From assembly GCA_041391665.1 (NCBI GenBank), contig JAWKNO010000003.1, positions 992,001 through 1,056,000 on the forward strand: a DNA stretch of 64,000 nucleotides, written 5' to 3'. The stretch is from Bacteroidia bacterium (lineage in GTDB: Bacteria; Bacteroidota; Bacteroidia; J057). The number at the start of each line of letters is the position of its first letter. Within the stretch, counting starts at the first letter, position 1. Positions 25,801 through 34,011 of this stretch are shown here, one piece after another. The notes below the pieces were generated by a model, which was given only the letters and a program-made list of their open reading frames with translations, was not told the DNA's origin and searched no databases. A program made the position numbers and the translations under genes.

Positions 25801-26202
25801 TTTGGGCTACATGGCTAAACTAATGTTGGATTTTAAAGCAAGAGCTGTGGCAAATGATAAAAACAGGAGCGGTTCCGGCAATTGCACGGAAACCGTCTCC
25901 GTTAGGGTCCTCCAAATCAAAATCAAGTCGTATTATTCTTTCATGGTGAAGGTTAGCGTCGGACCGTCGTGTTTACTGTGTCTGTTTGAAAAAAGAGCTG
26001 TTGTTGTAAAGAGCTGTTTGTCTGGATAAAATATCTGTGTTTGTTGTTGTAAAACGTTTTCCAGGGTTGTAGTAATGTCTGTGTCTGTTGTCGTAAGTAT
26101 CTGTGTTTCTGTTGCTTATAATAGTTCTTACGCCCCTTGCAAAAAGGGGTTATAGGGGAATGTACAAGTGTGTCGGTTGAGTAAATAAACGGGACGTATG
26201 GC
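25801..26202. other. Gene-poor stretch before the DgoK gene
   Basis: I see no convincing gene. The right part (about 25,975-26,115) is rich in imperfect repeats of CTGTGTTTGTTGTTGTAA and related TG-rich units; frames through it lack good starts and look like chance reading. A minus-strand transcript ending at 25772 would cover it. Confidence 0.4.
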
Positions 26203-27162
26203 TTAATAAACGCTTCGGTTTATCTGCAAATGCCCGTGGAGGGCGAGGTGGTTATTTTCTTCAGAAGAAAGCACCTCTGTCTGATTTTCATAGCCAAAAA
26301 CTTCCAGCGCAGTCTTATAGGCTTCGCGCAAGCGCTCGGGTGCGCTCAGAATGATTTTCTGAGCGGGGGTGATTTCCATACCGGCAACTTCACTGCCTAT
26401 CAGCAGTCCGCTCAGGTAGTGATATCCTTGCCTCAAGTCTCTTTCGCCAAACAGACTTCCCGTGCGAACGGAAAACAATGACTGAAGCAATGGCTGCTTT
26501 TGTGCGCGGTGTACGCCTTCGCAAAATGCGTTTTTGTCCCAGCCTGACGCTTCCTCCGCTACTGAAGCTGCCAAAATGCTCTGCTTCTGCAAAAGCTGGA
26601 AGATTTCTCCCGTCATATAGGTCCGGAACCCGGTGATTTTTCCGGCTTCTGCGAAGATATGTTTGGCATGTGTTCCGGGCAATACACATACAGCCGAATC
26701 CATGCCGACCCTTTCTCTCAGGCCCAGCATCTGGGTCTCTTCTCCCCGCATGACATCGTCGTCGCTTTTTACACCGGAGACCAGTACGACCGGGTAAGGG
26801 CATAATTCTTCCCGGAAAATATGGTCAATCACCGCATTTGTCCCGTCAAGGGAAAAGGGCAGCGTCGCATAAGGGAGCTCCCGCATGCCGATGGAAGCAG
26901 ATGCCATACCGGAGATGATGATTTTTTCGGGGGAAAAACCGGAGCCGGCCAACGCGTGAAAAGAGGTTACCTGTTTGCCCAGATAGTGGAGGAAGAAGGT
27001 TTCCTTGTCTTCTGTTGTGTTGAGCCCCTGCCAGTGGCGAAAAAGTACCCCCACTCCTTCCTGCGTGTATAGAGAATGGATAATCTCGCCGGATTCGGCA
27101 TTTACCAGCAACAGCCGGAAGGAGGATGTGCCCCAGTCGCAGCTAAGGAATTGTTTATCCAT
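26203..27162 (-). CDS. dgoK: 2-dehydro-3-deoxygalactonokinase-like kinase
   Basis: This 319-residue ASKHA-fold sugar kinase has the phosphate-1 motif CDWGTSSFRL near the N-terminus (residues 8-17), a GMASASIGMRELPY segment, and LPGTHAKHI, which fits the phosphate-2/adenosine region of the DgoK family. It would phosphorylate 2-keto-3-deoxygalactonate in the De Ley-Doudoroff pathway of galactonate breakdown. No dgoA or dgoD lies beside it, so the substrate is inferred only from the family. A repeat-rich spacer lies upstream of its start. Confidence 0.85.
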   Translation of the reverse strand: MDKQFLSCDWGTSSFRLLLVNAESGEIIHSLYTQEGVGVLFRHWQGLNTTEDKETFFLHYLGKQVTSFHALAGSGFSPEKIIISGMASASIGMRELPYATLPFSLDGTNAVIDHIFREELCPYPVVLVSGVKSDDDVMRGEETQMLGLRERVGMDSAVCVLPGTHAKHIFAEAGKITGFRTYMTGEIFQLLQKQSILAASVAEEASGWDKNAFCEGVHRAQKQPLLQSLFSVRTGSLFGERDLRQGYHYLSGLLIGSEVAGMEITPAQKIILSAPERLREAYKTALEVFGYENQTEVLSSEENNHLALHGHLQINRSVY

Positions 27163-27184
27163 TTTATTTATTTTTCATATTAGA

Positions 27185-27495
27185 GCTCTTTGCGTTAAAA
27201 TCTATCGCAGCGATCTCCGATCAAATATTCCCCGGTTCACGCAGAGTTTCGCAAAGTACCACGCGAAGTAACGCAGAGACTATAGCACCCTTTGCGTTCC
27301 TTTGCGATTCCTTGGCGTACTCTGCGTGAACCATCGAGATGCTGATCGGAGATCATCTCCCTGCTTTTGAACGCAGAGTTTCGCAAAGTACCACGCATCT
27401 GCAAAGGCAGACAGGCAGTAACGCGAAGTTACATTGAACTATCTCTGTAGTTCTCGAGGCCCGACGCCTGTCTGCCCTTGCAGATGGTTTCAAAT
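27185..27495. repeat. Dispersed intergenic repeat array A
   Basis: The stretch contains several copies of a motif built on GCAGAGT, CGCAAAG and TCACGCAGAGTACGC. On the minus strand, 27265-27378 reads through AAAAGCAGGGAGATGATC, CAGCATCTCGATGGTTCACG and AATCGCAAAGGAACGCAAAG, and matches 39427-39541 on the plus strand closely over about 110 bp. No gene is present. Confidence 0.75.
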
Positions 27496-27524
27496 CTGTG
27501 CCCCCTAAGTTTGTCATTCTACAT

Positions 27525-29801
27525 TTACTTCCTGCGCTGGTCTTTCTTGAAGCGAATAAATTCGTTCTCGTTGCTGCGGGAAGAGGACTGGTCGCGACGG
27601 TCGCGATTGTCGGGGCGCCGGGAATGATCGTCGCGGCGCTCGCGGTTTTCTCTGGGCGGCCGGGCAGGCGACTCTCCGGTTTTCATCGAAAGGTTGATAC
27701 GCTTGCGGCTGATGTCCAGGGCAATAACTTTCACCTGCACTTTCTGATGTACTTTTACCACCTCGGTCGGGTGTTTGATATAGCGGTCAGCCATCTGGCT
27801 GAGGTGAACCAGTCCGTCCTGATGTACGCCAATATCTACAAAGGCCCCAAAGTCGACGATATTGGTAACAATTCCAGGCAATACCATACCCTCGTGCAGA
27901 TCTTCAATCGCGTTGACGCCTTCGGCGAAGCTGAAAACTTCAAATTTTTCGCGGGGGTCGCGGCCGGGTTTTGCCAATTCGCTCAGGATATCTTCGAGTG
28001 TGGGAAGACCGACGGTTTCTGTGACGTAGTTTTTCAGATTAATTTTTTTCCGAAGGATGTCTTCTGTGATCAGATCTGCAACGGTTACCCCCAGATCTCC
28101 GGCCATTTTGGATACGATATGATAACTTTCGGGGTGAACGGCGCTTGCATCAAGCGGGTCTTTCGCGTCGCGGATTCGGAGAAACCCTGCGGCCTGTTCA
28201 AATGCTTTATCGCCAAGGCGGGGCACTTTCTTCAATGCGGCACGACTGCGGAAAGGGCCGTTGGTGTTTCGGTAGTCCACAATATTCTGTGCCAGCGCCG
28301 GACCAAGGCCAGATACATAGGTCAGCAGTTGTTTACTGGCTGTATTGACCTCCACGCCGACGGCGTTTACGCAGCTGATGACGGTGTCATCGAGGCTCTT
28401 TTTCAGGGCATTTTGATCGACGTCGTGCTGGTATTGCCCTACGCCTATGGACTTGGGGTCGATTTTGACGAGCTCTGCGAGTGGGTCCATCAGCCGGCGG
28501 CCAATGGATACTGCGCCCCGCACAGTAATGTCGTGATCTGGAAACTCTTCTCTGGCAACTTCGGAAGCCGAGTAAATCGAAGCGCCGCTTTCATTCACCA
28601 TTACAATTGCAATATGGGAAGGCAGGCCTATATCGCGGAGAAATGCCTCTGTCTCACGCCCGGCGGTTCCATTTCCCACCGCAATGACCTCAATGCCGTG
28701 TTTGGCCACCAGTTCGTGGATAGTGGAAGTGGACATTGCAGACCGCGGCTGCGGGGGATGTGGATAAATCGTCGTATTTTCCAATAACTGCCCCTGCCGG
28801 TCCAGACATACTACTTTACAGCCTGTACGGAAACCAGGGTCAATGGCCATTACCATTTTATCACCCAAAGGTGCGGCAAGCAGCAGTTGGCGGAGATTGT
28901 CCACAAATACTTTTATCGCTTCCTCGTCAGCTTTGTCTTTGGAAAGAATACGCACTTCTGTTTCCATCGAAGGGGCCATCAGGCGTTTGTAAGAATCCTG
29001 AACGGCAGTTTTCACCTGTTCGGCACAGGGACCGCGGCCCTTGACAAATTGTTTTTCCAGCACAAAAAAAGCCTCTTCTTCTTCGGGCCGGATCGAAAGG
29101 GTAAGCATCAGTTCTTTTTCCCCCCGGCGGATAGCGAGCAGACGGTGTGAAGGAATTTTGCTGATAGGTTCATTCCACTCAAAATAATCGCTGTATTTGG
29201 CGCCTTCTTCCTCTTTTCCTTTCATCACTTTTGCCTCTACAATACCCTGGCGGACAAACAGATCGCGGACTTTGGTTCTGGCATCTTTGTCTTCGTTTAC
29301 CCATTCAGCGATAATATCACGAGCTCCCTGAAGGGCTTCATCAGTATTGTTCACTTCCTTTTCAGGATTTACAAAAGCCTGGGCTTCGCGGTCGGGGTCT
29401 GTATTAGAGAGTTGTTCGAGGATGGTTTTGGCCAGCGGTTCAAGGCCTTTTTCCCTGGCGATGGTAGCTTTTGTGCGGCGTTTGGGTTTATAGGGCAGAT
29501 AAATATCTTCCAGTTCACTCATGGTGATGGCCTTTTCCACGGAAGCGCGGAGTTCGTCGGTAAGGATCTCCCGTTCTTCAAGAGACTTGAGGATTGCTTC
29601 CCGGCGTTTGTCGAGCTGTTGCAATTGTTCGGAGCGGTCGCGGATTGCAGCCAGTTGTACTTCATCAAGGCTGCCGGTAACTTCTTTGCGGTAGCGGGCC
29701 ATAAACGGAATGGTTGCGCCTTCTTCGAGCAATGCGAGCGCTGCGGCCACCTGACGGGGCGCCAGCTGCAGTTCCTGAGCGATGGTTTGTGTATAAGACA
29801 T
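27525..29801 (-). CDS. tex: Tex-family RNA-binding transcription accessory protein
   Basis: This protein of about 758 residues starts at the ATG at 29801 (MSYTQTIAQEL; the 11 codons before it are a non-conserved extension). The layout is that of Tex/YqgF-like proteins: an N-terminal helical domain (residues 1-190), a YqgF-homologous RNase H-like domain (IDPGFRTGCKVVCLD), helix-hairpin-helix repeats (LTYVSGLGPALAQNIV, FRSRAALKKVPRLG), and an S1 RNA-binding domain (GMVLPGIVTNIVDFGAFVDI). It ends in an Arg/Asp-rich tail. Tex binds nucleic acid and supports transcription and stress fitness. A dispersed repeat array follows it. Confidence 0.94.
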   Translation of the reverse strand: MSYTQTIAQELQLAPRQVAAALALLEEGATIPFMARYRKEVTGSLDEVQLAAIRDRSEQLQQLDKRREAILKSLEEREILTDELRASVEKAITMSELEDIYLPYKPKRRTKATIAREKGLEPLAKTILEQLSNTDPDREAQAFVNPEKEVNNTDEALQGARDIIAEWVNEDKDARTKVRDLFVRQGIVEAKVMKGKEEEGAKYSDYFEWNEPISKIPSHRLLAIRRGEKELMLTLSIRPEEEEAFFVLEKQFVKGRGPCAEQVKTAVQDSYKRLMAPSMETEVRILSKDKADEEAIKVFVDNLRQLLLAAPLGDKMVMAIDPGFRTGCKVVCLDRQGQLLENTTIYPHPPQPRSAMSTSTIHELVAKHGIEVIAVGNGTAGRETEAFLRDIGLPSHIAIVMVNESGASIYSASEVAREEFPDHDITVRGAVSIGRRLMDPLAELVKIDPKSIGVGQYQHDVDQNALKKSLDDTVISCVNAVGVEVNTASKQLLTYVSGLGPALAQNIVDYRNTNGPFRSRAALKKVPRLGDKAFEQAAGFLRIRDAKDPLDASAVHPESYHIVSKMAGDLGVTVADLITEDILRKKINLKNYVTETVGLPTLEDILSELAKPGRDPREKFEVFSFAEGVNAIEDLHEGMVLPGIVTNIVDFGAFVDIGVHQDGLVHLSQMADRYIKHPTEVVKVHQKVQVKVIALDISRKRINLSMKTGESPARPPRENRERRDDHSRRPDNRDRRDQSSSRSNENEFIRFKKDQRRK

Positions 29802-29898
29802 AAAATCAGGGTTGAGTTCCGGAGCACTCCACAAGGAGTTTCGGGGACTTCAAATATACGTGGGGAAGGTCAATATGAAAAATAATCGGGAATACTCG

Positions 29899-29926
29899 TT
29901 AGTAGAAAATTTTTACGCTATTTTTG
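29899..29926 (+). promoter_or_regulatory. Possible Bacteroidota promoter
   Basis: TATTTTTG (29919-29926) fits the TAnnTTTG element, with a TTA-type -33 element about 18 bp upstream. It lies 18 bp before the ATG at 29945. Confidence 0.4.
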
Positions 29927-29944
29927 CGAAAAAGTGTATCACTT

Positions 29945-30391
29945 ATGGCAATTAAACAATTTAGCAATCTTACTGAACAGGAATCTGCTCTACTTACCAA
30001 CGCCCCCGCACTGATTACAGTACTTATCGCAGGGGCGGACAATGATATATCCAAAAAGGAAACAGACTGGGCCGGCAAACTGGTACATTACCGGACTTTT
30101 ACTTCTGAGCCAAAACTTCAAAATTACTATGAAGCGGTGAAAGAGGGATTTGAATCTTCACTTGACGCACTGATTGACGGATGGAATGAGAATAGTGAGG
30201 CCCTTATAACCGGAGAGCTTGCCGGGGTGAATAGCATTTTACCTAAAATAGACCCTGAATATGCAACCCTGCTGAAAGAAAGCTGGCGGAGTCTCGCTCA
30301 AAAGGTTGCGGAAGCATCTGGTGGTTTGCTGGGTTTTGGCAGCGTAGATGAAGCGGAAAAAAGGCTGGTAAGTCTGCCGATGATTAAATAA
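29945..30391 (+). CDS. Conserved hypothetical protein, TerB-like in appearance
   Basis: I start at the ATG at 29945 (MAIKQFSNL), which follows the promoter-like element, rather than the upstream codon of the open frame. The 148-residue, all-helical, cytoplasmic protein has an early ITVLIAGADNDISKKETDW stretch that recalls the acidic metal-binding loop of TerB-like or EF-like helical bundles, though I cannot claim membership. It stands alone between divergent and tandem neighbours, with a perfect 13-bp inverted repeat after the stop. Confidence 0.6.
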   Translation: MAIKQFSNLTEQESALLTNAPALITVLIAGADNDISKKETDWAGKLVHYRTFTSEPKLQNYYEAVKEGFESSLDALIDGWNENSEALITGELAGVNSILPKIDPEYATLLKESWRSLAQKVAEASGGLLGFGSVDEAEKRLVSLPMIK

Positions 30392-30404
30392 TACAAATGG
30401 TGCC

Positions 30405-30452
30405 AGACTTATCTATCACAGGGAACAGAAACCTCTCAGGATAGATAAGTCT
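30405..30452. repeat. Perfect 13-bp inverted repeat
   Basis: AGACTTATCTATC (30405-30417) and GATAGATAAGTCT (30440-30452) are exact reverse complements with a 22-nt loop. It sits 14 bp after the stop of the preceding gene and may act as a transcript end. Confidence 0.6.
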
Positions 30453-30622
30453 ATGCTTTCCTTTTCAAACAGGATTTAAATCCGTTAAACCGAACATACT
30501 GCTGATTCCGGAATATTTAACCGAAATAATTTCGGAGGAATTCTTACTTTGGCTGAATGAATGGGGTTTCCCTGACATTTTCCCTGGTTCTTATAATTTT
30601 TTGGCTAGTATATCGGTCTGTT

Positions 30623-31807
30623 ATGACACTAAACCCACGACGAGCATTTATTGCCCTTGTTTCTCTGGTTTCTGTTTTTTCCCTGAACGCGCAGAATGAT
30701 GGTGCTTTTTCCTCATTTGAAGACATCATCAACCACTATCTCGTTGACCACAATTTATCTCCTGACAACCTTTTTCGCCTGGCTACCTACACGGAGATGA
30801 AAGGCGAATATTCCGACCAATACAAGGCCATCACCCTTGATTTCGGGAGTTTGGGTTCGCTGGCAATTTATGAGAAAAATTACCTTCTCCGCACACATCC
30901 CAATCATGTGTACCACCTCGACCGGGAAAATGAACCCGGCCCGCAGGCGGAAATCATGAATAAAAACCTTTCAGGTCTTTTTGAAAAAATTATTCTCCTC
31001 AGCAACCATGGCGCAGAGGACCAACTGGTACGGTTTGTCGATGAAAATCTCAGCCGAAAAAATATCGAGCCTTTTGATAAAGTATTCCTCCGGCATATTC
31101 TGCTTCGTTACGGAAAATTTAACCCAGAACTTCGGCAGGTCGAATTTCATACTGACTGGCTACCGGGAAATACCTATGAATATCAAGGGCCCAATGATGC
31201 ACAGACCGTAAGGAAACCCATCGAACCGATGAAAATCAAACTGGATGAGGAGATCGTCCGTGGTTATTATCTCTGGTCTGGCGGAACGGTTTATGTTGAA
31301 AATGTAGCACGCGATGTTAAGTACGCTACCGGAGAAGAATATGCCTATAATGTGGCGGCATTTAAGCTGTTTGTTCAGAAACTGTTTGTACAGACGACTC
31401 AGTTTGTGGTGGACAATGAAAAACAACGTTTGCAGGAACTGGAAAACCAAAGTCCCGTCATAGCGGATGTAGTTACCAAACGAGAAGTTCGGCCCATGGT
31501 CGCGATGGCGCCCTCTCCCTCAGAACAAATGCGCACCCGCAGCATTTCACCGGAGACAGCAGAAAGCAGAAATGTAGCGGGTTATGTGAGACCTGGTGCT
31601 CCCGCTGCTCCCCTAAACCCCGTAGCTCCCCTTTACAGCGAACTGAGCTGGATTCCGATGATGCTGGGAATTTTACGGGCAAATGGCGTCAATATCGGAG
31701 AAAAAGATCTGATCAAATATTTTATCAATCAGCCCTATTTTCCCAAACTTTACGAACAACTGACTCGGGAAGAGCGGGAGCGGGTAGACAGGTACAACGA
31801 TAAATAG
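30623..31807 (+). CDS. Secreted hypothetical protein
   Basis: I start at the ATG at 30623 (MTLNPRRAFIALVSLVSVF), which gives a proper signal peptide ending at LNAQ; the frame from 30557 would place a second hydrophobic helix in front. The mature part of about 370 residues has no recognised domain. The first half is Asp/Tyr/Asn-rich and probably globular, while residues 290-345 form a Pro/Ser/Ala-rich low-complexity linker (VRPGAPAAPLNPVAPL). The end is helical. It is expected in the periplasm or outside the cell. Confidence 0.6.
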   Translation: MTLNPRRAFIALVSLVSVFSLNAQNDGAFSSFEDIINHYLVDHNLSPDNLFRLATYTEMKGEYSDQYKAITLDFGSLGSLAIYEKNYLLRTHPNHVYHLDRENEPGPQAEIMNKNLSGLFEKIILLSNHGAEDQLVRFVDENLSRKNIEPFDKVFLRHILLRYGKFNPELRQVEFHTDWLPGNTYEYQGPNDAQTVRKPIEPMKIKLDEEIVRGYYLWSGGTVYVENVARDVKYATGEEYAYNVAAFKLFVQKLFVQTTQFVVDNEKQRLQELENQSPVIADVVTKREVRPMVAMAPSPSEQMRTRSISPETAESRNVAGYVRPGAPAAPLNPVAPLYSELSWIPMMLGILRANGVNIGEKDLIKYFINQPYFPKLYEQLTREERERVDRYNDK

Positions 31808-31808
31808 G

Positions 31809-33035
31809 TTAGCGCTGAATCTGTATTTTCCGGGAAAAATACATTTCTCCCAAACGGATACTTAACAGATAATACCCTTCTGTATAACCCGTCAGGTCTA
31901 TCGTTTCTCCTGAAGTCCATGGCTTGCTGAAAAGCTTTTGCCCCAGAGAAGTAAACATGGTGATTTCGACTTCTTGCCCGGGCAAATGGTCCAAAGACAA
32001 AAACAATTGTCCGGAAGTGGGATTTGGGTATATTTTAATGTCCAAACCATTCCCCCACAAATCCTCAACAGGTGTGCGGTATCCACTCCGGAGTCTGGCG
32101 AGATTTATATAGCCGGGTACAGAAACCGGTGTCGAGAAAGTATCATTTTGCAGATAAGATACCTCTACGACAGGTATGCCAAAGTCAATATTCATCGTAA
32201 ATAAAGACTCGGTAAGTTCGTCCCAGGCAACGGCAAACATATTCAGGGTATCATTGGTCAGAAAAGTGTCTTGTACAAAATCATAGTATCCCAGAAACCA
32301 ACCCATATATATTTTCTGATCGGCAGGGACAGGATTGAAGTAAGAGGAACCAAATATACCCATCGCAACAAACCGGACGGAGTCCACCAACGTATCGATT
32401 TCCACAACCGTTACCCTGGGCAGGGCCGTAGCCCAGTCAAAATTGGCGTAAATTTTTCCGTTTGCCTGATAGATATAACTATAAATTCCTGCTGCCACAG
32501 GGACAGGCGTGTTGTGAAAATACGGGATTGCAGATTTTGTCTGCAAATCAATCACCTGAATACTGTCTCCATAGGTGATAAAGGCTTTATTTCCCGCGAC
32601 CAGCAAGTCGATAGCATAAGGCCGCATAACCGGTGTGTCAACCACAAAATCCAGCGAAAAGTCTGACCGGTACACCCGCAAATACGGCACAGAGTCGTGC
32701 ATCGTAACCAGGCGGTCATTCCATATTTCCACGCGGCTACCAAATATACCCGGCAGACTGTCGGTTTTCTGCCCGGTAGCAAGATCATAACGGTACAGAT
32801 TCTTTCCGATGGAGAGAAGACTGCTTCCCTCGATTTCGAAATCTCTCACGTTTACCGAGTCCAGTTTGTAGTAGGTTGCTTCGGGATAATTGATATACCC
32901 CAGTTCGCCATCCGACTCAAGAAGGTTTTGGGCAGTATGAATGAATAATTGCCCCTGAGGCGCTTGTGAAAAAACAGGAAAGCATAAGAAAATCAGTCCT
33001 GCCACACAGATTGAAGATAGTATTAGATTTTTCAT
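31809..33035 (-). CDS. Secreted beta-propeller-like protein with T9SS sorting domain
   Basis: The start is the ATG at 33035 (MKNLILSSICVAGLIFLCFPVFSQ), a clear signal peptide. The 409-residue protein has repeats of about 45 residues with D/Y/V-rich strands (for example KLDSVNVRDFEIEGSSLL, WNDRLVTMHDSVPYLRVY), suggesting a seven-bladed propeller-like domain. It ends in a T9SS type A sorting domain (IYPNPTSGQLFLSL, then TGYTEGYYLLSI). It is a secreted cargo of unknown target; no catalytic motif is visible. It converges with the upstream secreted protein gene, with the stops 1 bp apart. Confidence 0.8.
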   Translation of the reverse strand: MKNLILSSICVAGLIFLCFPVFSQAPQGQLFIHTAQNLLESDGELGYINYPEATYYKLDSVNVRDFEIEGSSLLSIGKNLYRYDLATGQKTDSLPGIFGSRVEIWNDRLVTMHDSVPYLRVYRSDFSLDFVVDTPVMRPYAIDLLVAGNKAFITYGDSIQVIDLQTKSAIPYFHNTPVPVAAGIYSYIYQANGKIYANFDWATALPRVTVVEIDTLVDSVRFVAMGIFGSSYFNPVPADQKIYMGWFLGYYDFVQDTFLTNDTLNMFAVAWDELTESLFTMNIDFGIPVVEVSYLQNDTFSTPVSVPGYINLARLRSGYRTPVEDLWGNGLDIKIYPNPTSGQLFLSLDHLPGQEVEITMFTSLGQKLFSKPWTSGETIDLTGYTEGYYLLSIRLGEMYFSRKIQIQR

Positions 33036-33135
33036 ACTTTTAGGACGTAACAAAATGTAAAAATGATGCTTTTGCCAAATGCGGCGTTGAACTTATTTGA
33101 AAAATCAACGTTTAAACATTAATTTTATCGTCGAA

Positions 33136-34011
33136 ATGAAACGACGTGTTGTATTACCATCAATTGCAGCGATTTTGGCTGCGCCCTGGACGATGAATCT
33201 TTCAGATTTAAAAAATATTACTGATGGCTTTGCTCCCGGCCCCAGGATGCCGGTGATTTTTGTGGGTCATGGTTCTCCGATGAATGCACTGGAAGATAAT
33301 GCATTTACCCGCGGATGGAAAGAGGTTGCGAAGAAGCTGCCTGTACCCAAAGCCATTCTTTGTGTATCTGCCCATTGGCTGACTCAGGGAACGAAGGTAA
33401 CGGCTATGGCGGCTCCGCCTACGATTCACGACTTTGGCGGGTTTCCGCAGGAATTGTTTGATGTGCAGTACCCGGCGCCCGGCTCTCCCGAATTTGCGCT
33501 CGAAGCACAAAAACTCGCCACCAAAACCCATATCGAACTTGACCATAAATGGGGGCTCGATCACGGCACATGGTCAGTGCTGAAGGTGATGTATCCGGAA
33601 GCCCGGATACCCGTTTTTCAGCTCAGTCTGGACTATTACCAGCCGGGCATGTATCACTACGAACTGGCCCGCGAGCTGAAATCCCTTCGCGAAAAAGGTG
33701 TACTGATCGTCGGCAGCGGCAATATCGTGCACAACCTCCGGATGATCAATTTCCGCAATCCCAATCAGTCATTTGACTGGGCAGCAGAGTTTGATGCCAA
33801 ATCCAAACAATTGATAGAAACCCGCGACATCAAAGCGCTGGCCGACTACCAGAAGTTGGGGCAGGCAGCGGCATTGTCCATTCCGACACCTGATCATTAT
33901 TTTCCTTTGATTTATGCTTTGGGCGTCACGGAGGAGAAAGAAGAAATCCATTTCTTCAACGAACATCTGGTAATGGGCTCGATTTCTATGCGTTCGCTGG
34001 TGGTGGGGTGA
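33136..34011 (+). CDS. ygiD: LigB/YgiD-family extradiol dioxygenase with signal-like N-terminus
   Basis: I start at the ATG at 33136 (MKRRVVLPSIAAILAAPWT); the upstream TTG would add 13 codons. The 291-residue protein matches 4,5-DOPA-type extradiol dioxygenases: FVGHGSPMNAL holds the first metal His, CVSAHWLTQG the second, then DFGGFPQELFDVQYPAPG, and LDHGTWSVL the last. It would open a catechol ring using Fe2+ or Zn2+. The basic, hydrophobic N-terminus suggests export, which is unusual for this cytoplasmic family. Its last 26 bp overlap the convergent ProRS-like gene. Confidence 0.87.
   Translation: MKRRVVLPSIAAILAAPWTMNLSDLKNITDGFAPGPRMPVIFVGHGSPMNALEDNAFTRGWKEVAKKLPVPKAILCVSAHWLTQGTKVTAMAAPPTIHDFGGFPQELFDVQYPAPGSPEFALEAQKLATKTHIELDHKWGLDHGTWSVLKVMYPEARIPVFQLSLDYYQPGMYHYELARELKSLREKGVLIVGSGNIVHNLRMINFRNPNQSFDWAAEFDAKSKQLIETRDIKALADYQKLGQAAALSIPTPDHYFPLIYALGVTEEKEEIHFFNEHLVMGSISMRSLVVG

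Noticed and set aside
25763..26029. Open frame of 88 codons on the plus strand
   Set aside because: It starts inside the terminator hairpin, has no domain, and the composition is not protein-like.
27185..27495. CRISPR array in the repeat region
   Set aside because: The repeated blocks have irregular spacing and no unique spacers of constant length, and no cas genes are nearby.
27498..28787. Long open frame of 429 codons on the plus strand
   Set aside because: It is entirely antisense to tex, whose protein is clearly conserved; the translation is Phe/Cys/His-rich and has no domain.
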